Shown here: piece after piece, positions 46,168 to 59,380 of the stretch
How the letters are laid out: every line of letters starts with the position of its first letter
Position numbering within the stretch: the first letter of the stretch is position 1
Translations under genes and position numbers: made by a program
Assembly: GCA_947561715.1 (NCBI GenBank)
Contig: OX387201.1
Location: 16,568,001-16,632,000 of the forward strand
Direction of reading: 5' to 3'
Length of the DNA: 64,000 bases
Origin: Ascidia mentula
Lineage: Eukaryota; Chordata; Ascidiacea; Phlebobranchia; Ascidiidae
The notes under the pieces: model-generated
Databases searched by the model: none
What the model was told of the DNA's origin: nothing
Seen by the model: the letters and a program-made list of their open reading frames with translations, nothing else

Positions 46168-49100
46168 AAACTGCAACAAATCGCATTTAAAGTACGTATA
46201 GCTTTGTTGCACGTGAAAAACAAACCACTTCGATACCACACGATTTAATCTGTGCCTAACACACAGAACGACAAATTTGCACCATTTAATCGGATATCTT
46301 GTTAGAGTTCATGAAATGCTATTTTCGCATTGTACAAGTGTCTTGCCAGGCCACATGAAGCAACCAGAGGTTGTGCTTAGGTTGCGCTGGGCCTGTTTTA
46401 TAAATCAACTTGCGTTGTTTTATACTTGACCCTCATACGGAATTTGACAAAAATATTTGTGAGGTTTTGAAACGTGTTGCGTGTTTATGTGTGTACTTGA
46501 TGTTCAACGCATATGAACGTAAAGTCAAATTTACGTCGAAATACTGATATAAACAACAAAGAAATCGCAATCTAACATTTGAGGCTTTTCACTGGCCTGA
46601 AACATAATAGATGTTCCCACGGTTAAGAGCAGTATATTTAGCTCAAGTCAAATCTGAGTTTGTACGCGATCTTTTACGATAGCACGCTTGATCCACCGCA
46701 TAACTAAATGCGGTGTGCAATTTCAAGACACAATACCACACGACAGGCGCAAACTATCAGTCTCCTATTCACTACGGTCTCCGCACAATGGAGGATACAA
46801 GGTAAATTTGGTCCGAAAACTACGACTCTTTTCATAGCCGTGTGTTTTGCGATTTTCCTCCCTTTATTGTGGTGTGTGGGTGAATGCCAGGTGGCCGTGA
46901 CGGTGTATGATTGAGGCTCGTGTTCCCAACCGAACCGCATGCCGTTGGGATAATCTTGAGCTGTGATTATTAGTTTATAGCCCGATCGCACCTGGGAATG
47001 CACTACGTAATTTCAGCAAAGTGCGGGTTGAATAGTGGCGAACATTTCCAAACTATGCGGTTTTCTCTGACAGGTTTCGTTGCTTCTAGTCTTTGCCCAC
47101 GACTGGAATGCGTTTCAATCACATGACGCTTGTTTGCTTGACAATATTATTATAATGAAAACTTTCTTGGGAAATACGACAAGATTGATGCAAGTCACGG
47201 TTACATTGTGATGAAGTATTTGCAAACCACTTGCAAACTGTCTGCTGAATTTTTAAACCCCTTACATCGCTCATGTGCTTAAACCACAGCGTCCGCCACG
47301 CGTCGTATCACCGAGGTACTTAAGGCTGTTTAAGGTGGAAATTAATCTCTCTTCACTGCTTATCTTGAAAGTCAGTGAGCCGTTTTATGTTTTGTTAATC
47401 TTGACATAAACATTTTACCCTAAAGATTGGTTGAGGTAAATGCTGTAGAGGTTAATGCTCATGAACAGTCAGTATTGCGTAATAAGTACATCAAGAATGT
47501 TCAATTCAAGCCAAATATCACCTCTTTTTGCTGTAATAATGTATGAAGTTATTCAATTGATGGAAAATTGTTTGAAAGGTTACTGGTTGCGACCGTCAAG
47601 ATTTTGGAACCGTCTGTACTCGTTAACCATTCCGTGCAATGCTGAGTAACAAGAGTGGGGTTTTGTGTTCACACGTAACACGATAGTTCACGTGTCACGC
47701 AAGGGGGGAGCCATGCAGGCCAATGAATAACCGCTATTGTGACAAAAACTATTTTAAAGAACTTTCTTTACAGATTGTTTTAGTGAAGTGGTATTTTTTC
47801 TGTAAACGTAGCCTATGCAGGTTGAAACACTTTTTTAATCGCAAAATGTGAAATCATTGCTCAATACAAGGACGAGGTAAATAGTTGTTCCGCTCGTTTA
47901 TCAGTGAATCAATATTCACGTCTCAGTCAATTCGCAAATTTTCGAAACCCTTGCGCGATAGTTTGCCCGCAATTCGCTTATCGATAACGACCTATAATGT
48001 TCACTTCCCTTGCTTTATGAGCATGGCAAAAGAGCAACTTCGCAACAACTTCCACGGTCCAGTGTTTGCCCAGACGTCTGAAACCCGATGCCAGCATCGT
48101 TGCGGTCACCTCTTACACCATCTTAACGACGGAATTCGGTTTTGTGTGACCGCATAAAGCCATAACAGTCTTGATACTTGCTTTTGCCTCCCGAGTTTAG
48201 AGAACTGCAACGTATGTGTCCATGTTTAGCCTATCGCATGGAAATGGGTGTTTTTTGGTTTTAATATTTTTAGGGTTTACATTACGTACTGAAAATATTG
48301 TAGGTCTTTCCAAAGACTTTTTTTGGCCAAATGAATCGTCTTCTTTCGTTCTTTAAACCCGACCACTGTTTGTTTATGCACCATCCATAAAGTGTGACCG
48401 AATGTTTGAGTGATCCATCACGTTGCATAAAACACCCCGAAAACCTCACCTGGCCTCGTTTAAAGTCAGTGTCTGGCGAAACTCAGTGACCTCAAACGTG
48501 CAAGTAACCTCAACAGGAAATATTGGGCGGCCTCCGCGTAAGTTTTGCAAGTGGAAAGCAAAAATTCGGACAAAAAAGTTACAAAATGTTCTGCCCGCAG
48601 GACGCAAGTACCGCGCTTGTTGCGGTGAGCGCGGTGTAATAAGTTTGCTTTTTCAATTACCTACGCGCCGATTGAAATTATTATGGCCCGTTTTGCTCGT
48701 GCAGAGCAGGTCGCATTTTGGGCTGCCAAGACCAAATTTTATAACCTGATTAGTCGTATCATTATGTTTGTGAAACTCACAGCTACGTGGTTACAAGTAG
48801 CTATTATCCTCGATTTACCGTGATAGCATTCCATAGACCAGGGCAAACCGAAACATGCACGTTGCTTTCATTGTCTTTCGATATTGAAGAAATACAAACA
48901 TATGACCTTGAAATAGAACTCATCAGTTTAACCACCTGAGAAAGCGTTTTGACATTCCTAGGCCTTAACAAACGCCCTACAGCAGTATTCACAATCCTCT
49001 GGCCCTCACCCAACGCAAGTTCTACGCAAACATCAATCGTCAAATGCCGGCGATTGTTTTGTTTTCTCCTCCAGGGGTCGGCTTTGACCTAACTAACCGA

Positions 49101-49300
49101 AGCCAGTCTCTAATCTGGCTCCGATGAATGACGTGAAAAGTTTAAAATGCTTTTAACACTTAAGTTCGTTCAAACACGCGAAATTTATCTTGCTTTCTAT
49201 GCTAATTAAATGACGTTTATACCGTGCCTTATAACGGCCGGTTTCGAATTTTGCATGTTAAGTTCTAGCTTAACCACCTTATCAAAACGCGGCATTAGGT
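46168..49300. other. Upstream region of the collagen gene
   Basis: This 3.1 kb upstream of the collagen start codon should hold its promoter. Open frames of 60-110 codons occur on both strands (for example 48423-48749 plus and 47003-46704 minus), but none shows a family motif, signal peptide or splice-linked partner. No Gly-X-Y exon was found here. Confidence 0.45.
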
Positions 49301-49306
49301 ATGGTG

Positions 49307-49825
49307 TCAGTGTGTTTTATTCATTTGTGCCAAAATGTATGTATTGGTTTGGGGAATGCGGCAATTATAATGTCCACGTACCGTTTGTGTGGTGATGGTG
49401 GTGGTTGCGGTAGTGGTGGGTGGTCTTGTTACGGCTTCCACAACCTCCACCCATTTCTTCCACGAGGACCAGGCATTCCAATTTGACCAGCTGTTAGGAC
49501 CATCGGTTTTACGTGAGGAAAACGTGTTTTCCTTTTCGTAGTCCCTCACGACGTCGAATGTCCCCGCTCGGCGAATTCTGTCACATTCGGCGGGCGAACA
49601 CCGCACCCTTTGCCGCTGCAAGTTCGTCTGTGGTTTGATCACTTGGGGTTGCAGTGAATTTGGCAGCGCCACAAGTTGAGTGCGAATCCGTGTTGAAATT
49701 CTGCTTTTAGGTTGTTGGTTCTGTTTCAAGTTTCCAAACCCAGGAGTATTGACCTGAAGGTTACCATGCGCAGATAACACCAAGTTCACGACCACATAGA
49801 GCCACAGGATGGTCGGTCGCCTCAT
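49307..49825 (-). CDS. Putative secreted protein or alternative 5' exon (uncertain)
   Basis: An ATG at 49825 opens 172 codons beginning MRRPTILWLYVVVNLVLSAH, a good signal peptide. A polar Gln/Asn/Arg-rich stretch follows, then RCSPAECDRIRRAG. In this frame a Trp-rich piece (NSWSNWNAWSSWKKW) and a Thr-rich tail (TRPPTTTATTTITTQT) come next, ending at 49307. A different frame of the same DNA (49489-49448) reads GQIGMPGPRGRNG, clear collagen-type sequence. A GT...AG segment of only 22 nt (49512-49491) would link the upstream frame to it. So this is either a short gene, or a first exon of a collagenous protein. Its possible donors are phase 2 and do not fit the phase-0 collagen exons downstream. 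Not recognised as a known family. Confidence 0.4.
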   Translation of the reverse strand: MRRPTILWLYVVVNLVLSAHGNLQVNTPGFGNLKQNQQPKSRISTRIRTQLVALPNSLQPQVIKPQTNLQRQRVRCSPAECDRIRRAGTFDVVRDYEKENTFSSRKTDGPNSWSNWNAWSSWKKWVEVVEAVTRPPTTTATTTITTQTVRGHYNCRIPQTNTYILAQMNKTH

Positions 49826-52800
49826 CTGGGCTGCCACCTCACTCTTCACTCTCAAAACTTGCAGGTTTGGTGGACTTACCCCCTGAAGTAACTTGCGCCC
49901 ATGTTATTTTAGATCAGAAATACTTACGAAGCTTCTGAAATATAACGAACACGACCCATTATCCAACAGTTTAGAGTAATCTACTGATTATGGACGCCTG
50001 ACTTGATATCTTTAGAGGTTATATCGGTGTCCAGACCAATCTATTTCTTTTGGGTCTTGTTCATCTGCATTGTTGGTGTTTGCGCAAAATACACATGATT
50101 TGATTAGCAACTTATTTACTTTCTAATTTTGGTGCCTCTTCCCTCACACTGTTTAAATTTGTCCATGCAACAATGGAAGTCAATTACATTCGACCTTCCA
50201 TTAACCTGTTAGTCCAACTATCTTCAAGCAGTTATCCCTTCAAGTATATATTTGCAATAACTTTTCAACAAATGCAATAAAATGGCACCCAAGATTAACA
50301 CTTGTCTACATTAGCTGCCCAGCAACACCGTCTATGGAATCCAGTTGCCAACCACAGACAGTACCACGCGCAGTTTCATCCACACACACTGGCCAACCAC
50401 GCTCTGCAGAGCATGAATAAACATAGGGGTGCAAAAAACTCATTTCCCTCAGCTGGGCTGTAGCTCAAGTGTAAAGCTAGATATCTGTGCGTTGCACAAT
50501 GTCACCCCCTACTTCGACGACAAGGAAGCAGTTGCACGTTTGTCAAGAAGCTTTTTTAGGGGAAGTAAGTGTGTAAGCCAGGGGTTATGAGGGTTAGTTG
50601 GAACCCAGGCATGACATCAAAGAAACATATCTTGCGAAAAGCCAGAACACAATTTTTACCAACAACACAATCATATTTACTTAAAGGTACAAATAATAGC
50701 TACTTGCCACTGAATTAATGCTATTGTTTGTATTGAACCGAAAACCAAAGATATCAAGTATCTTTTTATATAATTTTAATGTCAATGCTTTGGGTCCAAT
50801 TACTGTCACTGTTATTACAATGCACATCATTACCATGGGAACCACCAGTTAAAATAACCTCACAACCGTTATTTGATTCCGTCTGTCATCATATTTCATT
50901 ACTAAGGCTTGAAGTGCTTCGCAAAGTTCAATTCTGCACACGACGATGGTTGCAATTATACCACGCGCAGTCGTTTAATTGCCCTGTGGCCGGAGGAAAA
51001 GTTGAAACGGCAGAAGCGTGTATATTAAAGTATCTTGGCCCGTGGTTTTGTAGTTCAGTGTAACTCGCGGGCTTCCCACGCGAATGACGTCATTGATCGA
51101 ACGAAAGTTTCTTGTATTTACTAACCCTATGCCGTTATAAATGTATAGTTTTGAGCGTTTGCAAAATCACAATTCTTACTTCTAGGCGCTGCTGTTAAGT
51201 GCTTGGTCGTGTTTCAACATCTTCGGATGACGTAAACACACATTTTCGCCAGGTTAAGATGGAGGAAAATGTATTTTAAGATATAAACGTCGTAACCCGA
51301 AAGGTTAAGTTTTTATCGACCCGGTCAAAATTACGTGCTCATTTCGTCACGCCCCGAACCCAACACATTTCAACGGTCGTATATCACTCGGCATGCAACG
51401 ACAAAGATGAACGCCGCAGATATATGCACTAGAACGGTAACTAAAAGAGGGCAATTTGATTGATGGAGAAAATCATACGAGACCGAAATAGCATACTTAA
51501 CTTCAAATTGGCTCATTTTACCATCGCAAGTTAGTTAACTAAGTAATGCATTCAAATAAAATTTTGAATAAAAACTCATAAGCGATTCCAGTTTTACATA
51601 TTTGGCAAAAATATGACTACAACATTCTCATCAGCCACCTCAGTCGGGCGTTTAACAACCCCTGTTGTTACATGCTTTTGAAGTTGTCTTCAAACTCAAA
51701 CAAACCGCACATACCTTGCATCAATACCACCACGGGGCCTATATACTCAGTTGCTAGAAAACAACGTCGGATAATCTAATTACCACCACGGGTAAACAAA
51801 TTGAAGCCACCTCGCACGAGACTTTCAATAATTGATCTATCGTGTACTTGATATTTTCCCTCAGCCAACAAGTCACGACCGCGAGTGTACATTGCTAAGT
51901 CGTGCGTAACGATTCCTCTATGAACATCATGAAGTTTAAAGAGTATCTATTTTGATGTATGTAATCCTAATGCCGTTATTCTCATGTGGCTATCCGATTC
52001 CCGACTGGTGGAGCATTGCTATGGGTTTTACGCCTTACTGAATGTTTTGTAATTTGGTAGCAAGGGAAATGAAGCAACATCCACGGTCAGTGTTTGACGG
52101 GATATATGCGATCTTGTCACGAAATCTATTTGCGGAATTTCGTCAACTTTTCTTCCTCCAGCTCGGGGTTTAGGCGTAGGAAACCAGGTTGGGTGCCGCG
52201 GACGGAAACTTTAAACACAATTCACCGCTACCACTTCTACATCCTATCGCAAATAAGCGTGGGTCGTCGCTACCCGTTTGTTCAAGTACGCTCGTTTCGC
52301 TTGACGAGAGACAACATTGCAAACAAAACCTGTTTCGCTTCTATTGTGTTCGGTAAGCATCGTGTGACATTCCATCGCCTACACAATGTCTTGTACATAG
52401 TGCATGTAACCTTTGACAGCAACTGTTTTAATTGCTTCTTTAACATCAAAACGTTTGCGTTCTGATTTTGCGATTATCCCGAACAGGACAGAAATAATTG
52501 CAAAGAGCATTTTTGCAATGCTTAAGCGTTAAAATGAAGCACCCACTTGATACGATAATAAATTAAACTTTTTCTACAATTGCAGCAATATTAGGCAAAT
52601 ATACGTCATGATGTAACTAAAAGAACGTTATGCATGTCATTTGGAAAAGTCATAGGTTGCACAAAATGCGGGATGCACTTAATCATGTTTTAGCTAAAAA
52701 TGTGAACCAGAGACAAACAAAACCGTCCAGTTTTAGAATAAAACTTTGGCTGAGTTAAACCGAGTTTTAGAATTTTTTTTTACCATTTCGACCACCTGCC

Positions 52801-55800
52801 TCAATGACCTAGAATGTCAGGCATGTCTGGTCTTATAGCAGATATCAATTACTAACAAATTACTCGAGTGCATAAGAAGGGAGATTACACGGCGCCTGAG
52901 CAGCCGCTTACAGCATATCGACAAATACGTTTAAAATGACATTTGATTTCTTCAAAAGATCTACCTGATACCGACTTGCGTATTAAACAACAAGCACTGC
53001 TATTTTGCAAGATTTTTAAAGTTCTTTTGAACGTACCAAATAAAACCGAAAGACCTGCACTATAATCTCGGTGGGTGGCGCGCAAGAGTAATAAGCAATT
53101 ACGTCATTTTGTTGCCTGCGACGAGACGGAGGGTCGGATAGATTCTGGTCATGCAGGAAACGCGTCTCGGCTTATCAGGCATGCACGATTTTATCTGCTG
53201 TCGCTATCTACATCCCCATGAAAGTTGACAGCGGGTGTAGACCGAGGTGGTGTTAGACTGCATGTATATTAAATATAAACTGGATCGCGGGCTTTTGATT
53301 TATCATCTTTAATTACTGCGTTTACCCTTTTCTAAACTAAATCACTTGAAATCCGATTATGAAGAGTGGTGGCCATAAGCCTAATGATTGAAATGTCGAC
53401 TTTTCACAGGTGTGTGGATGGTATCACAGTGAGGCTTATGCCATAAAAAACCTTTTAAGAGGCTTATTGGACAGAATCGTAGCTATGGCTAGATCATTAA
53501 AATGCGGAAAATACAATTTCGTAATCTCTCCCATCAGCCAAATTGCATGGTGTACGCTGAAATTGTCTTCAGAGATAGCGTTACATCGTGTGGTCGTAGA
53601 CTGGCGCTTTCTATCTTAGTTCAGGTGATACTTAAGATGTTCCAGCCCTCAAGAATTTCGGATATTAATACTTAAACCTACAATTGCTAAACTTAAAAAC
53701 AGTTTAAGTAAAACCGCCGCACTTGAAATGAAATTCGTCACGTTGCCATTTAGATTATACAGTCGGTTGAAATGCAGATATGTAACAGCGCAACAAACCC
53801 CAGTGAAAACGCAGCATTTGTGCGACACAAAATCAGTGTTGTTTGTTTGTGGTTGTCAATCTGCACTTAGCTTGACGTAGGCTGGGGCAATCAAGCGTAA
53901 CTTCTACAATCAACGTTTTGCTCAACTATGTTGACCTACGCCAATACTAAACCGAATATTTTTGCAATTTATTATTCATTTCGCCTACACTGATTTTCTT
54001 CGTATGGTATATGACACGTTACAATTTACCATTCACCTAAGTTTTTGATGCACTTTAATTTGATAAAATGCTCTTCGATGCTACTCAAAGCAGCGAGGTT
54101 GCCTTGGCCATGACACAATGCTAATCCATAAATAAACGAAATTCACAGAATCAACATACCCAAAACTTTTCTTTCTCTTGCAAAGAATAACATTTCTCTG
54201 TCGTTCTTTTCAAAAGAAACCTCGTCAAAACATGACGAACATTGTACATATGTTATATCCTCTAAACAATGACGAGCCTTCAACTTTCGAGTTTCTGGCA
54301 AGTAGCAGCCGTTTTTCCTTCACAGCATCCAAAGCACTCGAGTTGGTTTCCTTGTGGCTATACACATGCTGCGTGGAAGCCGCAAAAGATTGTGGTTACT
54401 TAATTCCGGCCTTCTCGCAGACTTCATCTGACTACTTAAAAACATAATGTATCATTCGAACTGGCAGTGCGCACAATCGGACACGCTCTACTGCGTATAA
54501 ACATTCCGAAGAGATTATCTTGTCACTGGGTAATTGTATCTCATGAAGGCAAAACAAACTCTGTTGCGACGGCCTTCGTCAAATGCAATCAAGTGTCAAA
54601 TAATGCATTTCTAAAGCGGCAATTAAACTTGTTTTACCAAACAGACAATCCTTTCAATGCATTTTTGCATTTCAGTATAATTTTGGTTCTGTTTAAACCA
54701 AATTGAACCTCAGTTTGCACAAGCAAAGGCAAACCCATCTGTTCACATCACGTTTCCTATTCGACAATCTACAGGGCAGTCGTCACTCTAAACCTAACTA
54801 TAGCAATTTCGCTTTAAGTGGACAAGTTCTAACGAGCCTGTGCAAGTCACGCTGGCTTGCAACCACACCACACGCCGATAAAGAGCCGCGTCTTATCAGG
54901 GCTTAAATCGTAGCAGCCCGTCGGAGCTTTGGCTGAGTTAAACCGAGACGTCCAAAACGGTTACAGTTGCGGAAGTGTTTTGACCCGGTTTTCAGATGGA
55001 GCCGCAATTGAAAGCACTCCAGCACCGTCTAGCGTGCTATCCAACTAGCTCGTTTTGGAAAACAGTAGAGAAACCGCGCGTACTTGTGTTGTACGTGCAT
55101 AGTGATTTAAAGTGCTGTATAATTATTGGAAAATTTTGCCTCGTCAAGAATTTGATTGGCTAAATCAGTGGGCCGCGACTTAGTGTAATTGTCAACAATA
55201 TGATTCCAATAATGGCTAATTGTTAACGTTATGTGGACAAAAAGTTGTTTGAAATCTTTATTCATAGTGATAAAAAACTGTCGCCTATTTATTAAACTGG
55301 TCCGCGAATTAAAAACATTGAAAGTGGGCTGCGAATTAAAAAAGATGCGAAGAGTTGTGCTAAAATATATTAAAATCACATCAAGAGTCAACTTTCAGTT
55401 GCTTTGTCATATGTTTGAAAATTCCATCCACCAAGTGCTGGAGGTTTGGATTGGTTTCGTTATTTTAACATGTGATCAATAATTATGTCTTCCATTTCAA
55501 AACTCGTAGGGTGACAGCTAGTGTAAAAAAAACCTGACCCAGTGGTTCATAAGCTGACTCAAAATTAAACTCGAGAAACGGATCATCACCAAAATTTACT
55601 TCACTTAGCTCTCGAAGTCATGTGTTTGTCAATCTCACGATTAGTAAATTATACATAGACTACTGTGGCCGCGTTTATGTTGGTGATTTCAATACTCTTC
55701 TCTACTTGCACATCAAACACAGATGTACCATGCATGCATGCATCGTTGAGATTTCCTTCATGAAATCTTTTTGTTGTTGCCTACTTGCTGTTTTTTTCGG

Positions 55801-56440
55801 TGATTTATGAACTTTTAATAATGACGCAACGCGTACTCTATGGTGCAAGTTGATCAAAGAGTTTTAACCCGGTTTTAGTCACAAATTAGCGCAATTTTTT
55901 GCCACTATTAGATTTGTTTTCATATATGCCTTTTTTTGTAAGCATCTGACACATAACCCAAACGGTGGACTTTTAACTGGCCTATCCGTATCTGTTAACA
56001 TGCTTTGTGGCCCATGACAATGTGTGTCATGAAAATGTGTGTGGGCTTAAGTAACTGTGTAATCCGTTAGGTGGCGGTGGTGGGCGTTTTGGTTCGAACA
56101 GGGCAAACAGTTTGTCCTGATGTGTTTTGCAGTCTATTTCACTTTCGATTAAACTAGACAATCTACAATAGGAACGGATTTGTGCGAAAGTTTTAATGAT
56201 CAGATAAGATGAAAACCAGTTGGTTACCAAATTGACAGCGTTTCAAACAATCGTTTTACTGTAGCGTGTTTTTTCTACCTGTATTGCTTTCGTAATTTAG
56301 ACCAATAGTTTTTGGCTAGTGGCCGAAAATAATCGTCTTTGCATTGGGCAACATTGTATGGATGAAATTGTAGATCCAGATTGTATAAAATCGTTTCTAT
56401 TATCCTATAAATTTGCTTTAATGTTTTTTCGTTACTTTGC
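49826..56440. other. Gene-poor interval
   Basis: About 6.6 kb with no gene I can support. Single-frame stretches such as 50779-51063 and 52094-52465 (plus) lack family motifs and splice partners and have the base composition of the surroundings. The interval lies 3' of the homeobox gene and 5' of the collagen and 49.8 kb units, so it may contain control elements. Confidence 0.45.
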
Positions 56441-56939
56441 ATTTTTCACATTCACCCAGTTCTTCTTAAATGCACGGTGTTGACTTCGTTAGACCAAGAT
56501 CTATTTGTCTTCTAAACTTGTGCAGATGTGTCTCCGCCTTTCTCCTCCTGTTGCCTGGATGCGCGGCGCAGTTGTTCGTCTCTGTCTGGTGTGGCTTTTT
56601 GTCTGGATTGCGTGCGTTCCAAAATATGATCGGCGTAAGTGCGGTTAACCGCCCACAATTACGTATAGCTCCGCCATTAGCGATGCTCCTCTGTTTGTTG
56701 TGTTGCTTTGTACGACATACCAAGTCTGCTTATACTGTGCGAAAAGAATTCTAAAATTCTGCTGTGTAATGACAGCGCATAGTTCAACTTGAGCAATCCA
56801 TCTTTTGAGATCATTGAATTTTCTCGTGTGATTTATTGCTAAAAGCATCCTTCTTTCCATACTTCAGTATAAGTGGTTTGGGCCGTTTTTCCTTCGTCAT
56901 TTCCGCATTTAGGAATGCAGCTCGCAGATGACACAGCGT

Positions 56940-56990
56940 ATTACTTGGTCGAAACAGTGGCCATTCGTATGCAGCTCACAAAACTTATAT
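56940..56990. repeat. Dispersed repeat core
   Basis: 'ttggtcgaaacagtggccat' followed by 'tcgtatgcagctcac' is an opposite-strand copy of the 45767-45830 family. Confidence 0.5.
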
Positions 56991-57289
56991 TATTGGCTCC
57001 ATTCTTATGTAATGTATACTGTAGCTTACTGGACACGCAGGACGACAATTTCAATGTTTCTCATCACGATAATAAATCCGACAGGTTTTATAACAAAGCG
57101 GGGTAAACGTAATCACAAAGCAAAATGGATTTGTGAAGGTTCTCATACCTAGTTATAGAAATTTTGAGCGGTTTGTGTTTCTGGGATACCTGTTTTACTT
57201 TCTCTATTTCCAAGTCTGTCTGAAAATCAGATTTGACGAATGTTGGGCAAATTACCCAATAAGTGATTCATTAAGTGTGAGATTGCATA

Positions 57290-57775
57290 TCGCCCACAAA
57301 GCTTTGCTTCAACGGCCGCGTGTAAAGGCCGTGCCCTCCGCACGACCCTGTACTTATTCTCACGCGCGATTCTCCAAGCGCCGCATTCGAGAACGCCGTA
57401 GGGAGCTTCGCGGTGCCCTTGGCAGCAGCGCAGGCACCCCAGTTTATAGCTAATGGAATCGCTCGCTCGGTCAATGCTCCACAGCGCCTTCTGATCTTCC
57501 TACGCCTCGGCGTTCAATTAGTTAATGGAAGCTTGATATCCGCCCCTCGGAGTGTTCGCGCGGCCTACGCGGCCCTCGCCCTCTTGCAGTCCCGCGGGGA
57601 GGTCGAGGCACGCTGTCCGCTGACGTGTCCCTAATTTATTGCCTTATTGCGCATAATGAACAGTTATGATGTTGAACTTTTGCCCTGGGCTTCTTTCGTC
57701 GCGCTGCACACAAGCCGCTCGTTGAGGATCCCGTGGGCAAGGCTCATGCCTCACTCGTACGCAGCCTTATTATAT
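57290..57775. other. GC-rich patch in AT-rich DNA
   Basis: About 480 bp with clearly higher G+C and many CpG dinucleotides than its surroundings ('aacggccgcgtgtaaaggcc', 'ttcgcgcggcctacgcggcc'). Open frames run on both strands (57413-57634 plus, 57474-57271 minus), as expected in GC-rich DNA, with no recognised domain. It lies about 1.6 kb downstream of the homeobox gene's stop codon. Confidence 0.5.
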
Positions 57776-59380
57776 TGATGCACTCTTATTAGTCTGCGTT
57801 CAATCGGTGTTAATTTGCAAGCAGAGAGAAGTCACTTGGGCTATGATGCTGCCCCGGGCAGTTTAAAGTAAATTATTGCGACCAAGCCGTGTAGGCGACA
57901 AATTGAAATTACCCAACCTTGTTGGTAATACTATCTCGCCGTCTGAACGGCAATTTTTAAGTGGATTTTCTAAATCGGATCAATTAATCATCAATTTGGG
58001 GGGATATCGCCAGCTATCTCGGGTTGTGACTGAAAATCGGCGGCAGTGCGTGGTTTTTAAAAGCCCTAGTGGTTTTACTCTTAATTCGTTTGTGGGAAAT
58101 AACCTTCTCGTGAGTAAAAACAAAAACATATTTGTAGCGTGTGTTTAAAAACAATGTTTTGTTTTCTAATGTTTCAAACAAATAATTCTTTATCGATTGC
58201 TGTCGATTTATGTTTGATGGACTTTAGGGATAGGCATGTGTCCAAATGCGTTTTAGGACTAAACGCCTTAATAATGGCCCAGGAATAAATAATGCAAAGA
58301 GTTGGAGTTCCTCTGTTTGTCTGTTCTACTTCAGTTAATTCCTCTCCACCATCGAAACTCACGATCGTAGGTCGTTTTATTAGTATTTAATCATCACACG
58401 GGTATCACTTGCGGATGGTGGTTTATTAATATGAGACGCTTTCAAACAATGAACGAGATGCACGAACTTTAACATTAGGCGAAACAACGCCCTGAAGTTT
58501 TGTTCACACGCAACAAACAAAGAACGGAACTATGGCATTGGTAAATACGCTATGAAATGATAGATCTAAAAAGGCACATTAGGCGGGCAAAAAGAATTAC
58601 TACGCGAAGTGCTTCTTGTTTGTTTTTGTGAGCTTGTGACGGATAACAACTTGTTCTTTAATCATAAGAGCTACAATTGTGAAAATTCGATATTGTTCAA
58701 GTAATGGAACAATTCTAATCTAAATTCTCGATTACAAACGCACTTGGCAACGATAATGTGTTACTTTTGTAAATGGAGCACGATAAGTTACTTGCATTAA
58801 AAAGCGAAAAGTTGTTGGATTAGTTATAGTTTTGGGACGTTTTTAAATGTACTGATGCTCACATTGTGATGTTTGGATTAAACCGATAAAAGATTTTGGG
58901 TAATATTTGGCCGGGAGAAGAATTACTCAAAAGCGCAGTGTCAGTAAACTGAAATATACTCAAGTAACAGCGTGTCCTAAAACACGGCTTCCAATTCAAA
59001 CCTTGTTTCTTCCGTCACTGCAAAAATCCGCTCTGGAAAGCCATACCCTGCATCTTAAGTTGGGAGAAAGTGTCGCCCACATATGAGGGGTGATCGACCC
59101 CCATCGAAGCTGGGGCAGAACAGGGGAAACTTTTCATCGGTGGGGCTGACCTGTGCGGTATTATATTGTAAAACTTTCCAATGTAAGTAAATTACGTTGT
59201 TTGTCCACCAGAACGCCAAACTAACGAACGACCCTTGGCCCAAATTTTCTCAGGTATTAGCAATAACTACGCCAAAACGGTTTTTATGTGTTTTACCTTT
59301 AAGAGCTTATGCAGTTGCAAGGTAGATGCATACATATCATTTTATGGACAAATATTCCTTCTGTACTTTAGCATTGTTAA
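57776..59380. other. 3' flank of the homeobox gene
   Basis: No exon with a recognised motif was found. A 90-codon plus-strand frame at 57876-58148 has ordinary-looking composition but no known features, so it is left uncalled. Confidence 0.4.

Noticed and set aside
52094..52465. 123-codon plus-strand frame
   Set aside because: No motif, signal peptide, membrane span or splice partner; composition matches the surroundings, and a frame of this size can arise by chance here.
57413..57634. Alanine-rich plus-strand frame in the GC-rich patch
   Set aside because: Frames are open on both strands only because GC-rich DNA has few stops; no domain seen.
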